Assembly (NCBI RefSeq): GCF_019303475.1
Contig: NZ_JABLSI010000030.1
Coordinates: forward strand, 1 to 64,000
Direction of reading: 5' to 3'
DNA from: Streptomyces sp. JJ38
Lineage (GTDB): Bacteria; Actinomycetota; Actinomycetes; Streptomycetales; Streptomycetaceae
Length of the DNA: 64,000 bases
In this document: positions 34,967-42,915 of the stretch, piece after piece
Layout: every line of letters begins with the position of its first letter
How positions within the stretch are numbered: position 1 is the first letter of the stretch
Program-made: the position numbers and the translations under genes
The notes under the pieces: model-generated
The model's database searches: none
The model's input: the letters and a program-made list of their open reading frames with translations, nothing else
What the model was told of the DNA's origin: nothing

Positions 34967-36382
34967 GTGGGACGTCACAGCCGACCCCGACGTGCCCCGC
35001 TCGGCGGGGCGACGTCCACCCCGCCGCCCGCCCGGCCGGACGTCCCGCAGCCGCGCTCCTCCGCCGACCAGCTTCCGACCGGTGCCGAGGGCCGGCCGTC
35101 TCAGGGCGGAGCCGACGGCCCGCCGCCGGGTTCCGTCCAGGGTCCGCCGCCGGGCCGTGCCGAGGGCCCGGCGCCCGCTCGTGGGCAGGGTCGGCCGCGC
35201 GGTCCCGTCCAGGGGGCACGCCCCGTTCCCGGGCAGGGGCAGCCCGCGCGGCCCGGCCAGGACCCGCGCCCGCGGCCCGGTCACGGCCAGCCCCCGCCGC
35301 CCGGTCACGGTCGGCCGCCGGGGTACGGCCAGGGGACGCCGAGGCCCGGACCTCCGGGCCCCGTGTCACCGGCGGCCGTACCGCGGCCCCGCACCCCCGA
35401 CGCGCCCAACGGGCCGCACCCCGAGTACCTGAGCGCCTTCGACGGCCCGTCGGACCCGCCGGTCCCGCCGCCCGGGGGAACGCCTCAGGCGGCGCCGGAC
35501 TCCGGCCCGGACGGAGGTGACGTCCCCGGCGACCGGGCTCCCGAGGCCGGGCCGGGCGGGGGACCGGGCGGGCGGCTGCGCCTCTTCACCGGGCTCTGCG
35601 CGGCGGCCGTCACCGCCGGACTGACGCTGCTGGTCGTCGGCCAGGGCGCCACGGTCGGCGGTGGCACCGAGGACCTGGCCGGGGCCGGCGAACAGCCCGG
35701 CGGCGAAGCCCCGTCCGGGGAGGAGCCGCCCGCGTCGGAGCTGTCGGAGAGTCCGCCGGACTCCGAGGAGCCGGAACCGACCTACGCGGAGTGGCTGGCG
35801 GCCGCCCAGGACGTCGACCCGGATCTGGACGGGCCCGGAACCTTCACCGTCGTCCCCGGCCGGCAGGGCGGAGGGGGCGAGGGCGCCACCCGCCTGACCT
35901 ACCGGGTCGAGGTCGAGGACGAGGTCGGCGTGGACGCCGCGAAGTTCGCGCGGGCCGTCCACACCACCCTGAGTGACGAACGCAGTTGGAGTCACGACAA
36001 CGCCTACAGCTTCGAGCGGGTCGACTCCGGGCCCGCCGACTTCGTGCTGACGCTGGCCAGCCCGGTGACGACGGCGGAGTGGTGCGCCAAGTCCGGCCTG
36101 GACACGACGGTCGACAACGTCTCGTGCGACTCGGCGGCGACGGAGCGCATCATGATCAACGCCTACCGCTGGGGCCACGGCTCCCCGACGTTCGGGCCCG
36201 ATCTGATCCGCCAGTACCGGGAGATGCTGATCAACCACGAGGTCGGGCACCGCATCGGGCTCGGGCACGAGTTCTGCCCGGAGGACGGCGCGCTCGCCCC
36301 GGTCATGATGCAGCAGACGAAGACCCTCACCACGGGCGACCGCACCTGCCGTCCCAACGCCTGGCCGCACCCCGGGGCGTGA
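34967..36382 (+). CDS. DUF3152 membrane-anchored metzincin-like protein
   Basis: A 471-residue protein: about 200 residues of disordered Pro/Gly/Gln repeats, a membrane segment (about 203-226), a linker, then the DUF3152 domain. The domain contains HEVGHRIGLGH (His424, Glu425, His428, His434), which fits the metzincin zinc motif HExxHxxGxxH, and a downstream PVMMQQ that could be the Met-turn. Conserved Cys residues (TTAEWCAKSG, DNVSCDS, EFCPEDG, DRTCRP) suggest disulfides outside the cell. The family is annotated as unknown function. GTG 34967 follows gagggg. Homologue of Rv3207c by position. Confidence 0.88.
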   Translation: MGRHSRPRRAPLGGATSTPPPARPDVPQPRSSADQLPTGAEGRPSQGGADGPPPGSVQGPPPGRAEGPAPARGQGRPRGPVQGARPVPGQGQPARPGQDPRPRPGHGQPPPPGHGRPPGYGQGTPRPGPPGPVSPAAVPRPRTPDAPNGPHPEYLSAFDGPSDPPVPPPGGTPQAAPDSGPDGGDVPGDRAPEAGPGGGPGGRLRLFTGLCAAAVTAGLTLLVVGQGATVGGGTEDLAGAGEQPGGEAPSGEEPPASELSESPPDSEEPEPTYAEWLAAAQDVDPDLDGPGTFTVVPGRQGGGGEGATRLTYRVEVEDEVGVDAAKFARAVHTTLSDERSWSHDNAYSFERVDSGPADFVLTLASPVTTAEWCAKSGLDTTVDNVSCDSAATERIMINAYRWGHGSPTFGPDLIRQYREMLINHEVGHRIGLGHEFCPEDGALAPVMMQQTKTLTTGDRTCRPNAWPHPGA

Positions 36383-36563
36383 GCCGGGCGCCCGCCGGCC
36401 GCTCCCGCCCGTGTCCTACCCGAGCGGAACGCCGAAGGGAGCGGAAGGTCACGGTAGTTCACCCCTTCCGGTGGTAGAGCGGACAACCGTCCATCATCCC
36501 CCCGTATCCCCCGCATAGCGTCATCCCGTTGCGCCGGAACAGGAGAAGATCGGGGGTGACGCC

Positions 36564-38432
36564 GTGCGGATCGCACTCCTCACCGAGGGCGGATATCCGT
36601 ACGTCCGGGGCGAGTCCGTCCACTGGTGCGAACGGCTGGTTCACGGGCTGGCCGGTCACGAGTTCACCGTGTACGCGCTCAGCCGCAGCCGTCGGCAGGC
36701 CGAGGGAGAGCGGCTCGCGCTGCCCCCACAGGTGCGCGGTGTGCGCACCGCCCGGCTGTGGGGGCCGCCGGACGGCGGCGGGCCGGGCGAACGCCGTGGC
36801 TACGGCCGCCGGGTCCGGGCGCTGTTCGAGGAGCACTTCGCCGAGTTGACGGGCGCGGTCTGCGCCGAGGCGCCACAGGCGGACCGTTTCGCCAACGGGC
36901 TCTACGGCCTCGCCGACCTCGCCGGGACCGAACCGGGGCGACTCTCCGCCGCTCTGTGCTCCGAGCGGGCCGTCCGCGTCCTGGAGGCCGCCTGCCGGGC
37001 GCCGGAAGCACTGCGGGCCGTCCGCTCGGCGAGCGTCGCCGACCTGCTCGCCGTCATGGAGCGCCTCGAACGTGCCCTGCGACCGCTGTCGTTCGACTGG
37101 TACGACGCGCCGGCCGACGGCGGCGAGGGCGACCCCGGCCTGTCCACCGCCGACCTGTGCCACGCCGTCGGCGGCGGTCCCGGCGTGCTGCCCGGACTCC
37201 TCGCCCGGCGACGCTTCGGCGTGCCGCTCCTGCTGACCGAGTACGGCGTCCGCGTGCGTGAGCAGTTCCTCGGCGGAGCCGCGCGCGCCGTGGCGCCCGC
37301 CGCTGCGGCGGCACCCGTGCGGGCCCTGCTCGCCTCCTTCCAGACCCGGCTGGCGGGCGAGGCCTACCGGTGTGCCGAGATCATCACCCCGGGCAACGCC
37401 CACGCCCGGCGTTGGCAGGAGCGCTGCGGCGCCGACCGTGACCGCCAGCGCACCGTCTACCCGGGCATGGACGCCCACCCCTTCGCCGCCGTCGACGAGG
37501 ACGACGGCGCACCCGACCCGGACCCGACGCTCGTGTGGACCGGGCCCCTCGCACCGGCGAAGGACCTCGTGGCCCTGCTGCACGCGTTCGCGGAGGTCCG
37601 CCGCGCCGAACCGCGCGCCCGGCTGCTCCTCGTCGACACCGGCGGGCGGGCCGACGAGGGCTACGCCGCACACTGCCGGGCCCTGGCCGCTCAGCTCTTC
37701 CCCGACGAGGCCGCCGACCCGCGCAGCGTCGGCTCGAACCCCGTCACCTTCACGGAGGTGGGCAGCCCCGCCGTGCCCCGGCCGGCCGACGCCTACGCGG
37801 GGGCCACCGTCGTCGTCCTGTCCAGCGTGGTCGAGGGCTTCCCGGTCTCGCTCGTCGAGGCGATGTTCAGCGGTCGGGCCACCGTCTCCACGGACGCGGG
37901 CGCCGTCTGCGAGGTCATCGGCGGCACCGGTCTCATCGTCCCGCCGCGCAACCCGCGGGCCCTGGCCGAGGCGTGCCTGCAACTCCTGCGCGACCCCGCC
38001 CGCCGGGCCCGGCTCGGAGCGGCGGGCCGGGCCCGGGCGCTGGAGCTGTTCACCGTCGAACAGAACCTGCAGGCCTTCCACGGCATGTACCTGGAGCTGA
38101 TCGCGGGCCGCCGCGCCGGGGAACCGCTCGCCGCCCCCTCGGCCCATCCCTTCGGGCGGACGGCGGAAGGGCAGGTGCCGGGCCGTTGGGCGGCGGGCCG
38201 CCGCGCTCCGGCACGTCCCGCGCCCCCGGCCTCCCCGACGTCCCCGACGTCCCCGACGTCCCCGGCCCACGCGCAGGTCCAGTCTCAGGGCCAGGCCCAG
38301 GTCCCGAGTTGGGCCCGCGCCGCGGGCGAGCCGGTGCCCGGCCGCGAGCCGGTGCCGGAGCGTGGCCCGGTGCCGGCGTGTACCGCGGTGCCCGTCGTGG
38401 CCGGTATCGCCGAGCCGGAGAACGGGGGGTGA
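36564..38432 (+). CDS. DUF3492 family GT4 glycosyltransferase (PelF-like)
   Basis: A 622-residue protein. The N-terminal half is DUF3492 (MRIALLTEGGYPYVRGESVHWCERLV; LLLTEYGVRVREQFL); the C-terminal half is a GT-B GT4 domain (VWTGPLAPAKDLVALLHAFAEV, VVVLSSVVEGFPVSLVEAMF, GTGLIVPPRNPRALAEA). This architecture is that of PelF, the cytosolic UDP-sugar transferase of Pel synthesis. The last 110 residues are disordered, with TSP and EPVP repeats. GTG 36564 has ggggtga upstream. Its stop overlaps the next start (GTGA). It is the first gene of a tight operon to 41545. Confidence 0.9.
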   Translation: MRIALLTEGGYPYVRGESVHWCERLVHGLAGHEFTVYALSRSRRQAEGERLALPPQVRGVRTARLWGPPDGGGPGERRGYGRRVRALFEEHFAELTGAVCAEAPQADRFANGLYGLADLAGTEPGRLSAALCSERAVRVLEAACRAPEALRAVRSASVADLLAVMERLERALRPLSFDWYDAPADGGEGDPGLSTADLCHAVGGGPGVLPGLLARRRFGVPLLLTEYGVRVREQFLGGAARAVAPAAAAAPVRALLASFQTRLAGEAYRCAEIITPGNAHARRWQERCGADRDRQRTVYPGMDAHPFAAVDEDDGAPDPDPTLVWTGPLAPAKDLVALLHAFAEVRRAEPRARLLLVDTGGRADEGYAAHCRALAAQLFPDEAADPRSVGSNPVTFTEVGSPAVPRPADAYAGATVVVLSSVVEGFPVSLVEAMFSGRATVSTDAGAVCEVIGGTGLIVPPRNPRALAEACLQLLRDPARRARLGAAGRARALELFTVEQNLQAFHGMYLELIAGRRAGEPLAAPSAHPFGRTAEGQVPGRWAAGRRAPARPAPPASPTSPTSPTSPAHAQVQSQGQAQVPSWARAAGEPVPGREPVPERGPVPACTAVPVVAGIAEPENGG

Positions 38433-39781
38433 GCGCCGTGGAGTACGAGCCGCGTGCCCCCCGCAGCCCCGGAGCCTGGGACGACCGCTCGTCGGCCGCC
38501 CTGCGCGGCACCGCGGCCGCCGCGCCGCAGCGGGACAGGAGCAGACCGGCCCCGGCCCGACACGGGCCCGCCGACCCGGTGCGAGCCCTGCTCCACCAGC
38601 ACCGGAAACTGTGCGAACGGGCCGTCCACCCCCTGGAAATCGCCGCCGCTCTGGAGGCCCACGGCATCAACGACCGCGCGGCCGCCCGCTACCGGCACCG
38701 GGACGTCTTCGCGCTCGCGGAGGAGATGTTCGCCCGCGCCCCCGGGGCCGCCGGCCCGGACGGGGACGCGGACGGGGCGGCGGACGGCCGACGTCCTGCC
38801 GGTTCCCCGCCCGAGCGGACCCGCGCGGCTGTGCGCGGGCTGCCCTGGCTGCTGCCCGGCCTCCTGGCCGCCCTGGTCCTCACCGTGCCCGTGCCCGCGG
38901 CCCCGCGCTGGCTCGTCCTCCTCGCCGGGGCGCTGCTCTGCGCCGGTGCCCTGCGGCTGTGCCTGCGCCGCGTGCCGCTCGGGGCGCCCACCGTGCTGAC
39001 CGGCTGCTGGCTCACCGGCTACGCCCTCTTCGGCGACGGGCTCCTGCGCGCCCTCCTCGAACCCGGCACCAGGCCGGGGCCGGCCCCGGCCTGGGTCGCG
39101 CTGTCCCTGGCCTGCGCCGTCGCCCCGGCGGCCGGGTGCGCCCAGCGGTTCGCCTCCTCGGCCCGGCGCCGGCTCGCCGCCAGCCGCAGCCTGGGCGACT
39201 TCGCGGCCCGCGTCCGCCCCGCCCTGGCCGCCTCCGTCGCCCTGTGCGCCCTCGCCCTCCTCGCCGTCCAGGCCGGAGCGCGGTCCGCCCTCACCGGCGT
39301 CCCCGTCGGCCCGGGCGCGCTGGACGCGCGGGTCGCGGCCGTCACCGCGCTCGGGCTGCTCTTCCTCGCCGTGCTGCTGCTGGCCGCGCACGGTTTCCCG
39401 CGCGTCGCCGCCCTGGGGCTCGGCGCCGCCTGCGCCGTCGAGTGCCTGACCCTCGGCATCGCCGCCGCAGCCCGACTGCCCGGGCTCGACGCGATGGCGG
39501 CACCGCTGCGGTGGGTCGTCGCAGGGCCCGGGCCCGCCACGGTCCCGGCGCTCGCCTGCGCCCTGGCCTGCCTGGCCCTGCTCGGCTATGCCGCCACCGC
39601 CCTGACCGGCGCCTCCGCTCACCGACCCGCCTCGGCGGGGGGCGCGCCCGGGTTCGTCGTCCCCGGGCCACCGGGCCACGCGCGGCCCGCCGCCGGCCGG
39701 ATGCCGTCTCCGGGCCACCATCCGTCTGCTCCCGCCCACCACCCGCTCACCACCAGCACCAGCAAGGAGCCCAACCGATGA
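38429..39781 (+). CDS. Polytopic membrane protein of the polysaccharide operon
   Basis: A 450-residue protein: an N-terminal cytosolic region of about 130 residues (with QHRKLCERAVHPLEIAAALEAHGIND) and about eight hydrophobic helices, then a Pro/His-rich tail. No family is recognised; length is close to the Wzx-like PelG, but the helix count and sequence do not prove relation. GTG 38429 overlaps the preceding stop by 4 nt (GTG 38438 is possible). Its stop overlaps the ATG of an 18-codon ORF. Being fixed between transferase and epimerase, it probably forms the membrane part of polymer export or assembly. Confidence 0.8.
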   Translation: MSAVEYEPRAPRSPGAWDDRSSAALRGTAAAAPQRDRSRPAPARHGPADPVRALLHQHRKLCERAVHPLEIAAALEAHGINDRAAARYRHRDVFALAEEMFARAPGAAGPDGDADGAADGRRPAGSPPERTRAAVRGLPWLLPGLLAALVLTVPVPAAPRWLVLLAGALLCAGALRLCLRRVPLGAPTVLTGCWLTGYALFGDGLLRALLEPGTRPGPAPAWVALSLACAVAPAAGCAQRFASSARRRLAASRSLGDFAARVRPALAASVALCALALLAVQAGARSALTGVPVGPGALDARVAAVTALGLLFLAVLLLAAHGFPRVAALGLGAACAVECLTLGIAAAARLPGLDAMAAPLRWVVAGPGPATVPALACALACLALLGYAATALTGASAHRPASAGGAPGFVVPGPPGHARPAAGRMPSPGHHPSAPAHHPLTTSTSKEPNR

Positions 39782-39834
39782 CCGTGTCGTACGCCGCCGG
39801 CGTCTTCCGCCTCCCGGGGGAGGAAGCACGATGA
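39778..39834 (+). CDS. 18-codon coupled ORF between membrane protein and epimerase
   Basis: The sequence begins MTVSYAAGVFRLPGEEAR. Its ATG overlaps the upstream stop (ATGA at 39778) and its TGA overlaps the epimerase start (ATGA at 39831), with aaggag 8 nt before it. It fills the gap exactly, so ribosomes can be handed on from gene to gene. It may be only a coupling device, or a small peptide. Whether the peptide itself matters cannot be seen. Confidence 0.5.
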   Translation: MTVSYAAGVFRLPGEEAR

Positions 39835-40748
39835 GGGTGCTGCTGCTCGGGGCCAACGGCTTCCTCGGCCGTTTCGTGGCCGACCGACTCCTCGCCGACC
39901 CGGCCGTGCAGCTCACGGCGCTCGGCCGCCGGGACGACTCCGACGTCCGCTTCGACCTGTCCAACGGCAGCCCGGGCGCGCTCACCCGCTTCCTGGACGC
40001 CGTCCACCCCGGCGTCGTCATCAACTGCGCCGGAGCCATCCGGGGCACCGCCCGCGACCTGCTGCGCCACAACACCGTCGGCACCGCCACCGTGTGCGAG
40101 GCGCTGCGGCGCAGCGGCTGCACCGCCCGGCTGGTGCACGTGGGCTGTGCCGCCGAGTACGGGCCGTCCCCGTCCGGCTCGTCCACGGCCGAGGACGCCG
40201 TGCCGCGGCCGGGCGGCCACTACGGCGTCAGCAAGCTCGCCGCGACGGAACTGGTCCTCGGCTCGGGCCTGGACGCCATCGTGCTGCGCGTCTTCTCCCC
40301 GGCCGGACCGGGCACCCCGGCGGGCTCGCCGCTCGGCCGCCTGGCCGAGGCGATGCGCCGGGCCATGCAGCACGGCGACCACGAGTTCAAGCTGGCGGGG
40401 CTCGGCGTCCAGCGGGATTTCGTGGACGTCCGGGACGTCGCCCGGGCCGTGCACGCGGCCTCGCTGTCGGCCGCCCAGGGCATCGTCAACATCGGTACCG
40501 GGCGGGCGGTACGGCTGCGGGAGGCCGCCGGGACGCTCGTGCGGGTGGCCGGGTACACCGGCTCCGTCCTGGAGCTGGACGAGCCGCACCTGGGTCCCGG
40601 GCACGCGCAGCCCCCCTACCCCGACGGCTGCGGCGCGTGGCAGCAGGCCGACGTGCGCACCGCGCGGGACCGGCTCGGCTGGCGTCCCCGCATCGGGCTG
40701 GAGGAGTCGCTGGCCGACATCTGGATGGAGGCGGCGTGTCGGATCTGA
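39831..40748 (+). CDS. NAD-dependent sugar-nucleotide epimerase/dehydratase
   Basis: A 305-residue short-chain dehydrogenase of the extended class: GANGFLG nucleotide-binding loop (residues 7-13), NCAGAIRG, and YGVSKLAATE with the catalytic Tyr-x3-Lys. The upstream Ser/Thr position is replaced within VGCAAEYGPS. The C-terminal domain binds the sugar (RDFVDVRDVARAV, LGWRPRIGLEESL). It likely supplies a 4-epimerised or deoxy sugar nucleotide, as PelX does with UDP-GalNAc; the substrate is inferred. ATG 39831 has gggggagg. It overlaps the next gene by 13 nt. Confidence 0.9.
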   Translation: MRVLLLGANGFLGRFVADRLLADPAVQLTALGRRDDSDVRFDLSNGSPGALTRFLDAVHPGVVINCAGAIRGTARDLLRHNTVGTATVCEALRRSGCTARLVHVGCAAEYGPSPSGSSTAEDAVPRPGGHYGVSKLAATELVLGSGLDAIVLRVFSPAGPGTPAGSPLGRLAEAMRRAMQHGDHEFKLAGLGVQRDFVDVRDVARAVHAASLSAAQGIVNIGTGRAVRLREAAGTLVRVAGYTGSVLELDEPHLGPGHAQPPYPDGCGAWQQADVRTARDRLGWRPRIGLEESLADIWMEAACRI

Positions 40749-41545
40749 GACCGGTCCCGGCGCCCCCGGGCCGCTGTGCGGGCCGGCTCGGCGTCGGGGT
40801 GCCGGGGTACGCGCACCCGATGGTCGCCCCGGTGGAGTGGGCGGAGTTGGCCCGGCCGGGCGCGCCGGTGCACTGGGCGGTCCTCAAGGTGCCGGTGACC
40901 GGCGGTGCCGGGGCGCGTCCCGACCCGTACTGCCTGACGGCGGCGGCGCGGCTGCGCTCGGCCGGGGTGCCGCTCCTGGGCCATCTCGACTTCCGGCGCG
41001 GCAGCCGTCCGGGCGCGGAGTTGCTGACGGAGGCGGGCCGGTTCCTGGACTGGTACGGGGTCGGCGGCTTCTACGTCGACCGCGCCCCGGCCGCCCTCGC
41101 CGCGCTCCCGGCGACCGCCGCCGCCGTCGGCGCGCTGCGCTCGGTCGCCGCCGAGCACGGCCACCCGCCGCTCCACGTGGTGCTGGGCACGGACGCCTAT
41201 CCGCACCCTGGCTATCTGGACCTCGTCGAGCAGCTCGTCGCCTTCCGGGGGTCCTGGGCCGAATACCGCTGGTCCGAGGCGGCGGCGTGGACGGCGGACC
41301 ACCCGCCGTCGCGCTTCTGCCATCTCGTCCACGGGGTGCCGCGCGGGCATCTGGAGGAGGCGCTGCGGATCGCGCGCTGGCAGGGCGCCGGGACCGTCTA
41401 CGTGACGGACGCCACGGATCGGCCACGGCGTCCGATTCCCGGCGTATCGTCCGGATCCAGGAGCTCCGGCACTGACCCGTTCGAGACGCTGCCCGGCTAC
41501 TGGGACGAAATCATCTCGCGGACCGGAACAGCCATCTCGGAATGA
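40736..41545 (+). CDS. Spherulation-specific family 4 (spherulin-4) glycosidase-like protein
   Basis: A 269-residue TIM-barrel protein of the spherulin-4 group (GVGVPGYAHPMVAP, ILKV-like WAVLKVPV, PLLGHLDFRRGSRP, YGVGGFYVDRAP, SRFCHLVHGVP, GTVYVTDAT). Relatives include Sph3, a fungal hydrolase of galactosaminogalactan, and the hydrolase domain of PelA is of the same general kind. No signal peptide is visible, which is unusual for such an enzyme. GTG 40736 overlaps the epimerase gene and follows ggagg. The stop overlaps an ATG of the moeZ frame at 41542. Confidence 0.85.
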   Translation: MSDLRPVPAPPGRCAGRLGVGVPGYAHPMVAPVEWAELARPGAPVHWAVLKVPVTGGAGARPDPYCLTAAARLRSAGVPLLGHLDFRRGSRPGAELLTEAGRFLDWYGVGGFYVDRAPAALAALPATAAAVGALRSVAAEHGHPPLHVVLGTDAYPHPGYLDLVEQLVAFRGSWAEYRWSEAAAWTADHPPSRFCHLVHGVPRGHLEEALRIARWQGAGTVYVTDATDRPRRPIPGVSSGSRSSGTDPFETLPGYWDEIISRTGTAISE

Positions 41546-41610
41546 GATCGCGCGTGGCAGTGTTACGGACAGAACAACCGTACGTTCCGACCACCCAAGC
41601 TGAGGTCTCC

Positions 41611-42789
41611 GTGTCGCTGCCACCGCTGGTCGAGCCGGCTGCCGAGCTCACCGTCGACGAGGTCCGCCGGTACTCCCGCCATCTGATCATCCCGGACGTC
41701 GGGATGGAGGGGCAGAAGCGGCTGAAGAACGCCAAGGTGCTGTGCGTGGGCGCCGGCGGTCTCGGCTCGCCCGCCCTGATGTACCTCGCCGCCGCGGGCG
41801 TGGGCACGCTGGGCATCGTGGAGTTCGACGAGGTCGACGAGTCGAACCTCCAGCGCCAGATCATCCACAGCCAGGCCGACATCGGCCGCTCCAAGGCCGA
41901 GTCCGCCAAGGACACGGTGCTCGGGATCAACCCCCACGTGCAGGTCAACCTGCACAAGGAGCGGCTCGACTCGACGAACGTCATGGAGCTGTTCGCCCAG
42001 TACGACCTGATCGTCGACGGCACCGACAACTTCGCCACCCGCTACCTGGTCAACGACGCCTGCGTGCTGCTGAACAAGCCGTACGTGTGGGGCTCGATCT
42101 ACCGCTTCGACGGCCAGGCGTCGGTGTTCTGGAGCGAGCACGGCCCGTGCTACCGCTGCCTCTACCCCGAGCCCCCGCCGCCGGGCATGGTCCCCTCCTG
42201 CGCCGAGGGCGGCGTGCTGGGCGTGCTGTGCGCCTCCATCGGTTCGATCCAGGTCAACGAGGCCATCAAGCTGCTCGCCGGCATCGGCGACCCGCTGGTC
42301 GGTCGGCTGATGATCTATGACGCCCTGGAGATGACCTACCGCCAGGTCAAGGTTCGCAAGGACCCGGACTGCGCGGTGTGCGGTGAGAACCCGACCGTCA
42401 CCGAGCTGATCGACTACGAGGCGTTCTGCGGTGTCGTCTCCGACGAGGCCCAGGAGGCCGCGGCCGGTTCGACGATCACGCCGAAGCAGCTCAAGGCCTG
42501 GATCGACGAGGGCGAGAGCATCGACATCATCGACGTGCGCGAGCCGAACGAGTACGAGATCGTCTCGATCCCGGGCGCCCGGCTCGTCCCGAAGAACGAC
42601 TTCCTCATGGGCAACGCCCTCCAGGACCTTCCGCAGGACAAGAAGATCGTCTTGCACTGCAAGACGGGTGTCCGGTCCGCGGAAGTCCTCGCGGTGCTGA
42701 AGAACGCCGGGTTCTCCGACGCCGTCCACGTCGGCAGCGGCGTCATCGGCTGGGTGAACCAGATCGAGCCGGAGAAGCCCGTCTACTGA
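41611..42789 (+). CDS. moeZ: Adenylyltransferase/sulfurtransferase MoeZ
   Basis: A 392-residue two-domain protein: an E1-like ThiF/MoeB adenylation domain (VGAGGLGSPALMYLAAAGVG; DEVDESNLQRQIIHS; zinc CYRC and CAVC pairs) and a C-terminal rhodanese domain with Cys350 (LHCKTGVRS). It activates and thiolates the C-termini of sulfur carrier proteins for molybdopterin, thiamine and other sulfur pathways. GTG 41611 (VSLPPLVEPA) matches the family start and follows gagg; an ATG at 41542, overlapping the previous stop, would add 23 residues. It is the 3' end of the operon. Confidence 0.95.
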   Translation: MSLPPLVEPAAELTVDEVRRYSRHLIIPDVGMEGQKRLKNAKVLCVGAGGLGSPALMYLAAAGVGTLGIVEFDEVDESNLQRQIIHSQADIGRSKAESAKDTVLGINPHVQVNLHKERLDSTNVMELFAQYDLIVDGTDNFATRYLVNDACVLLNKPYVWGSIYRFDGQASVFWSEHGPCYRCLYPEPPPPGMVPSCAEGGVLGVLCASIGSIQVNEAIKLLAGIGDPLVGRLMIYDALEMTYRQVKVRKDPDCAVCGENPTVTELIDYEAFCGVVSDEAQEAAAGSTITPKQLKAWIDEGESIDIIDVREPNEYEIVSIPGARLVPKNDFLMGNALQDLPQDKKIVLHCKTGVRSAEVLAVLKNAGFSDAVHVGSGVIGWVNQIEPEKPVY

Positions 42790-42866
42790 GCACGGCGCTT
42801 GGCGGAACGCGCCCGTGCCGGACCGATCCGGCCCGGGCGCGCCCGTCCGTGCGGCCCCGTCCGTTC

Positions 42867-42896
42867 CGCCCCGCCCGGTGGCCGCCGGGCGGGGCG
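42867..42896. terminator. Convergent hairpin between moeZ and the peptidase gene
   Basis: The arms 42867-42878 and 42885-42896 form a perfect 12-bp GC stem with a 6-nt loop. Confidence 0.75.
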
Positions 42897-42915
42897 CGGG
42901 GCCCTCACGCCGCGC

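Noticed and set aside
42790-42915. GC-rich repeats considered as a mobile-element end
   Set aside because: They form an ordinary convergent terminator; there is no transposase or target duplication.
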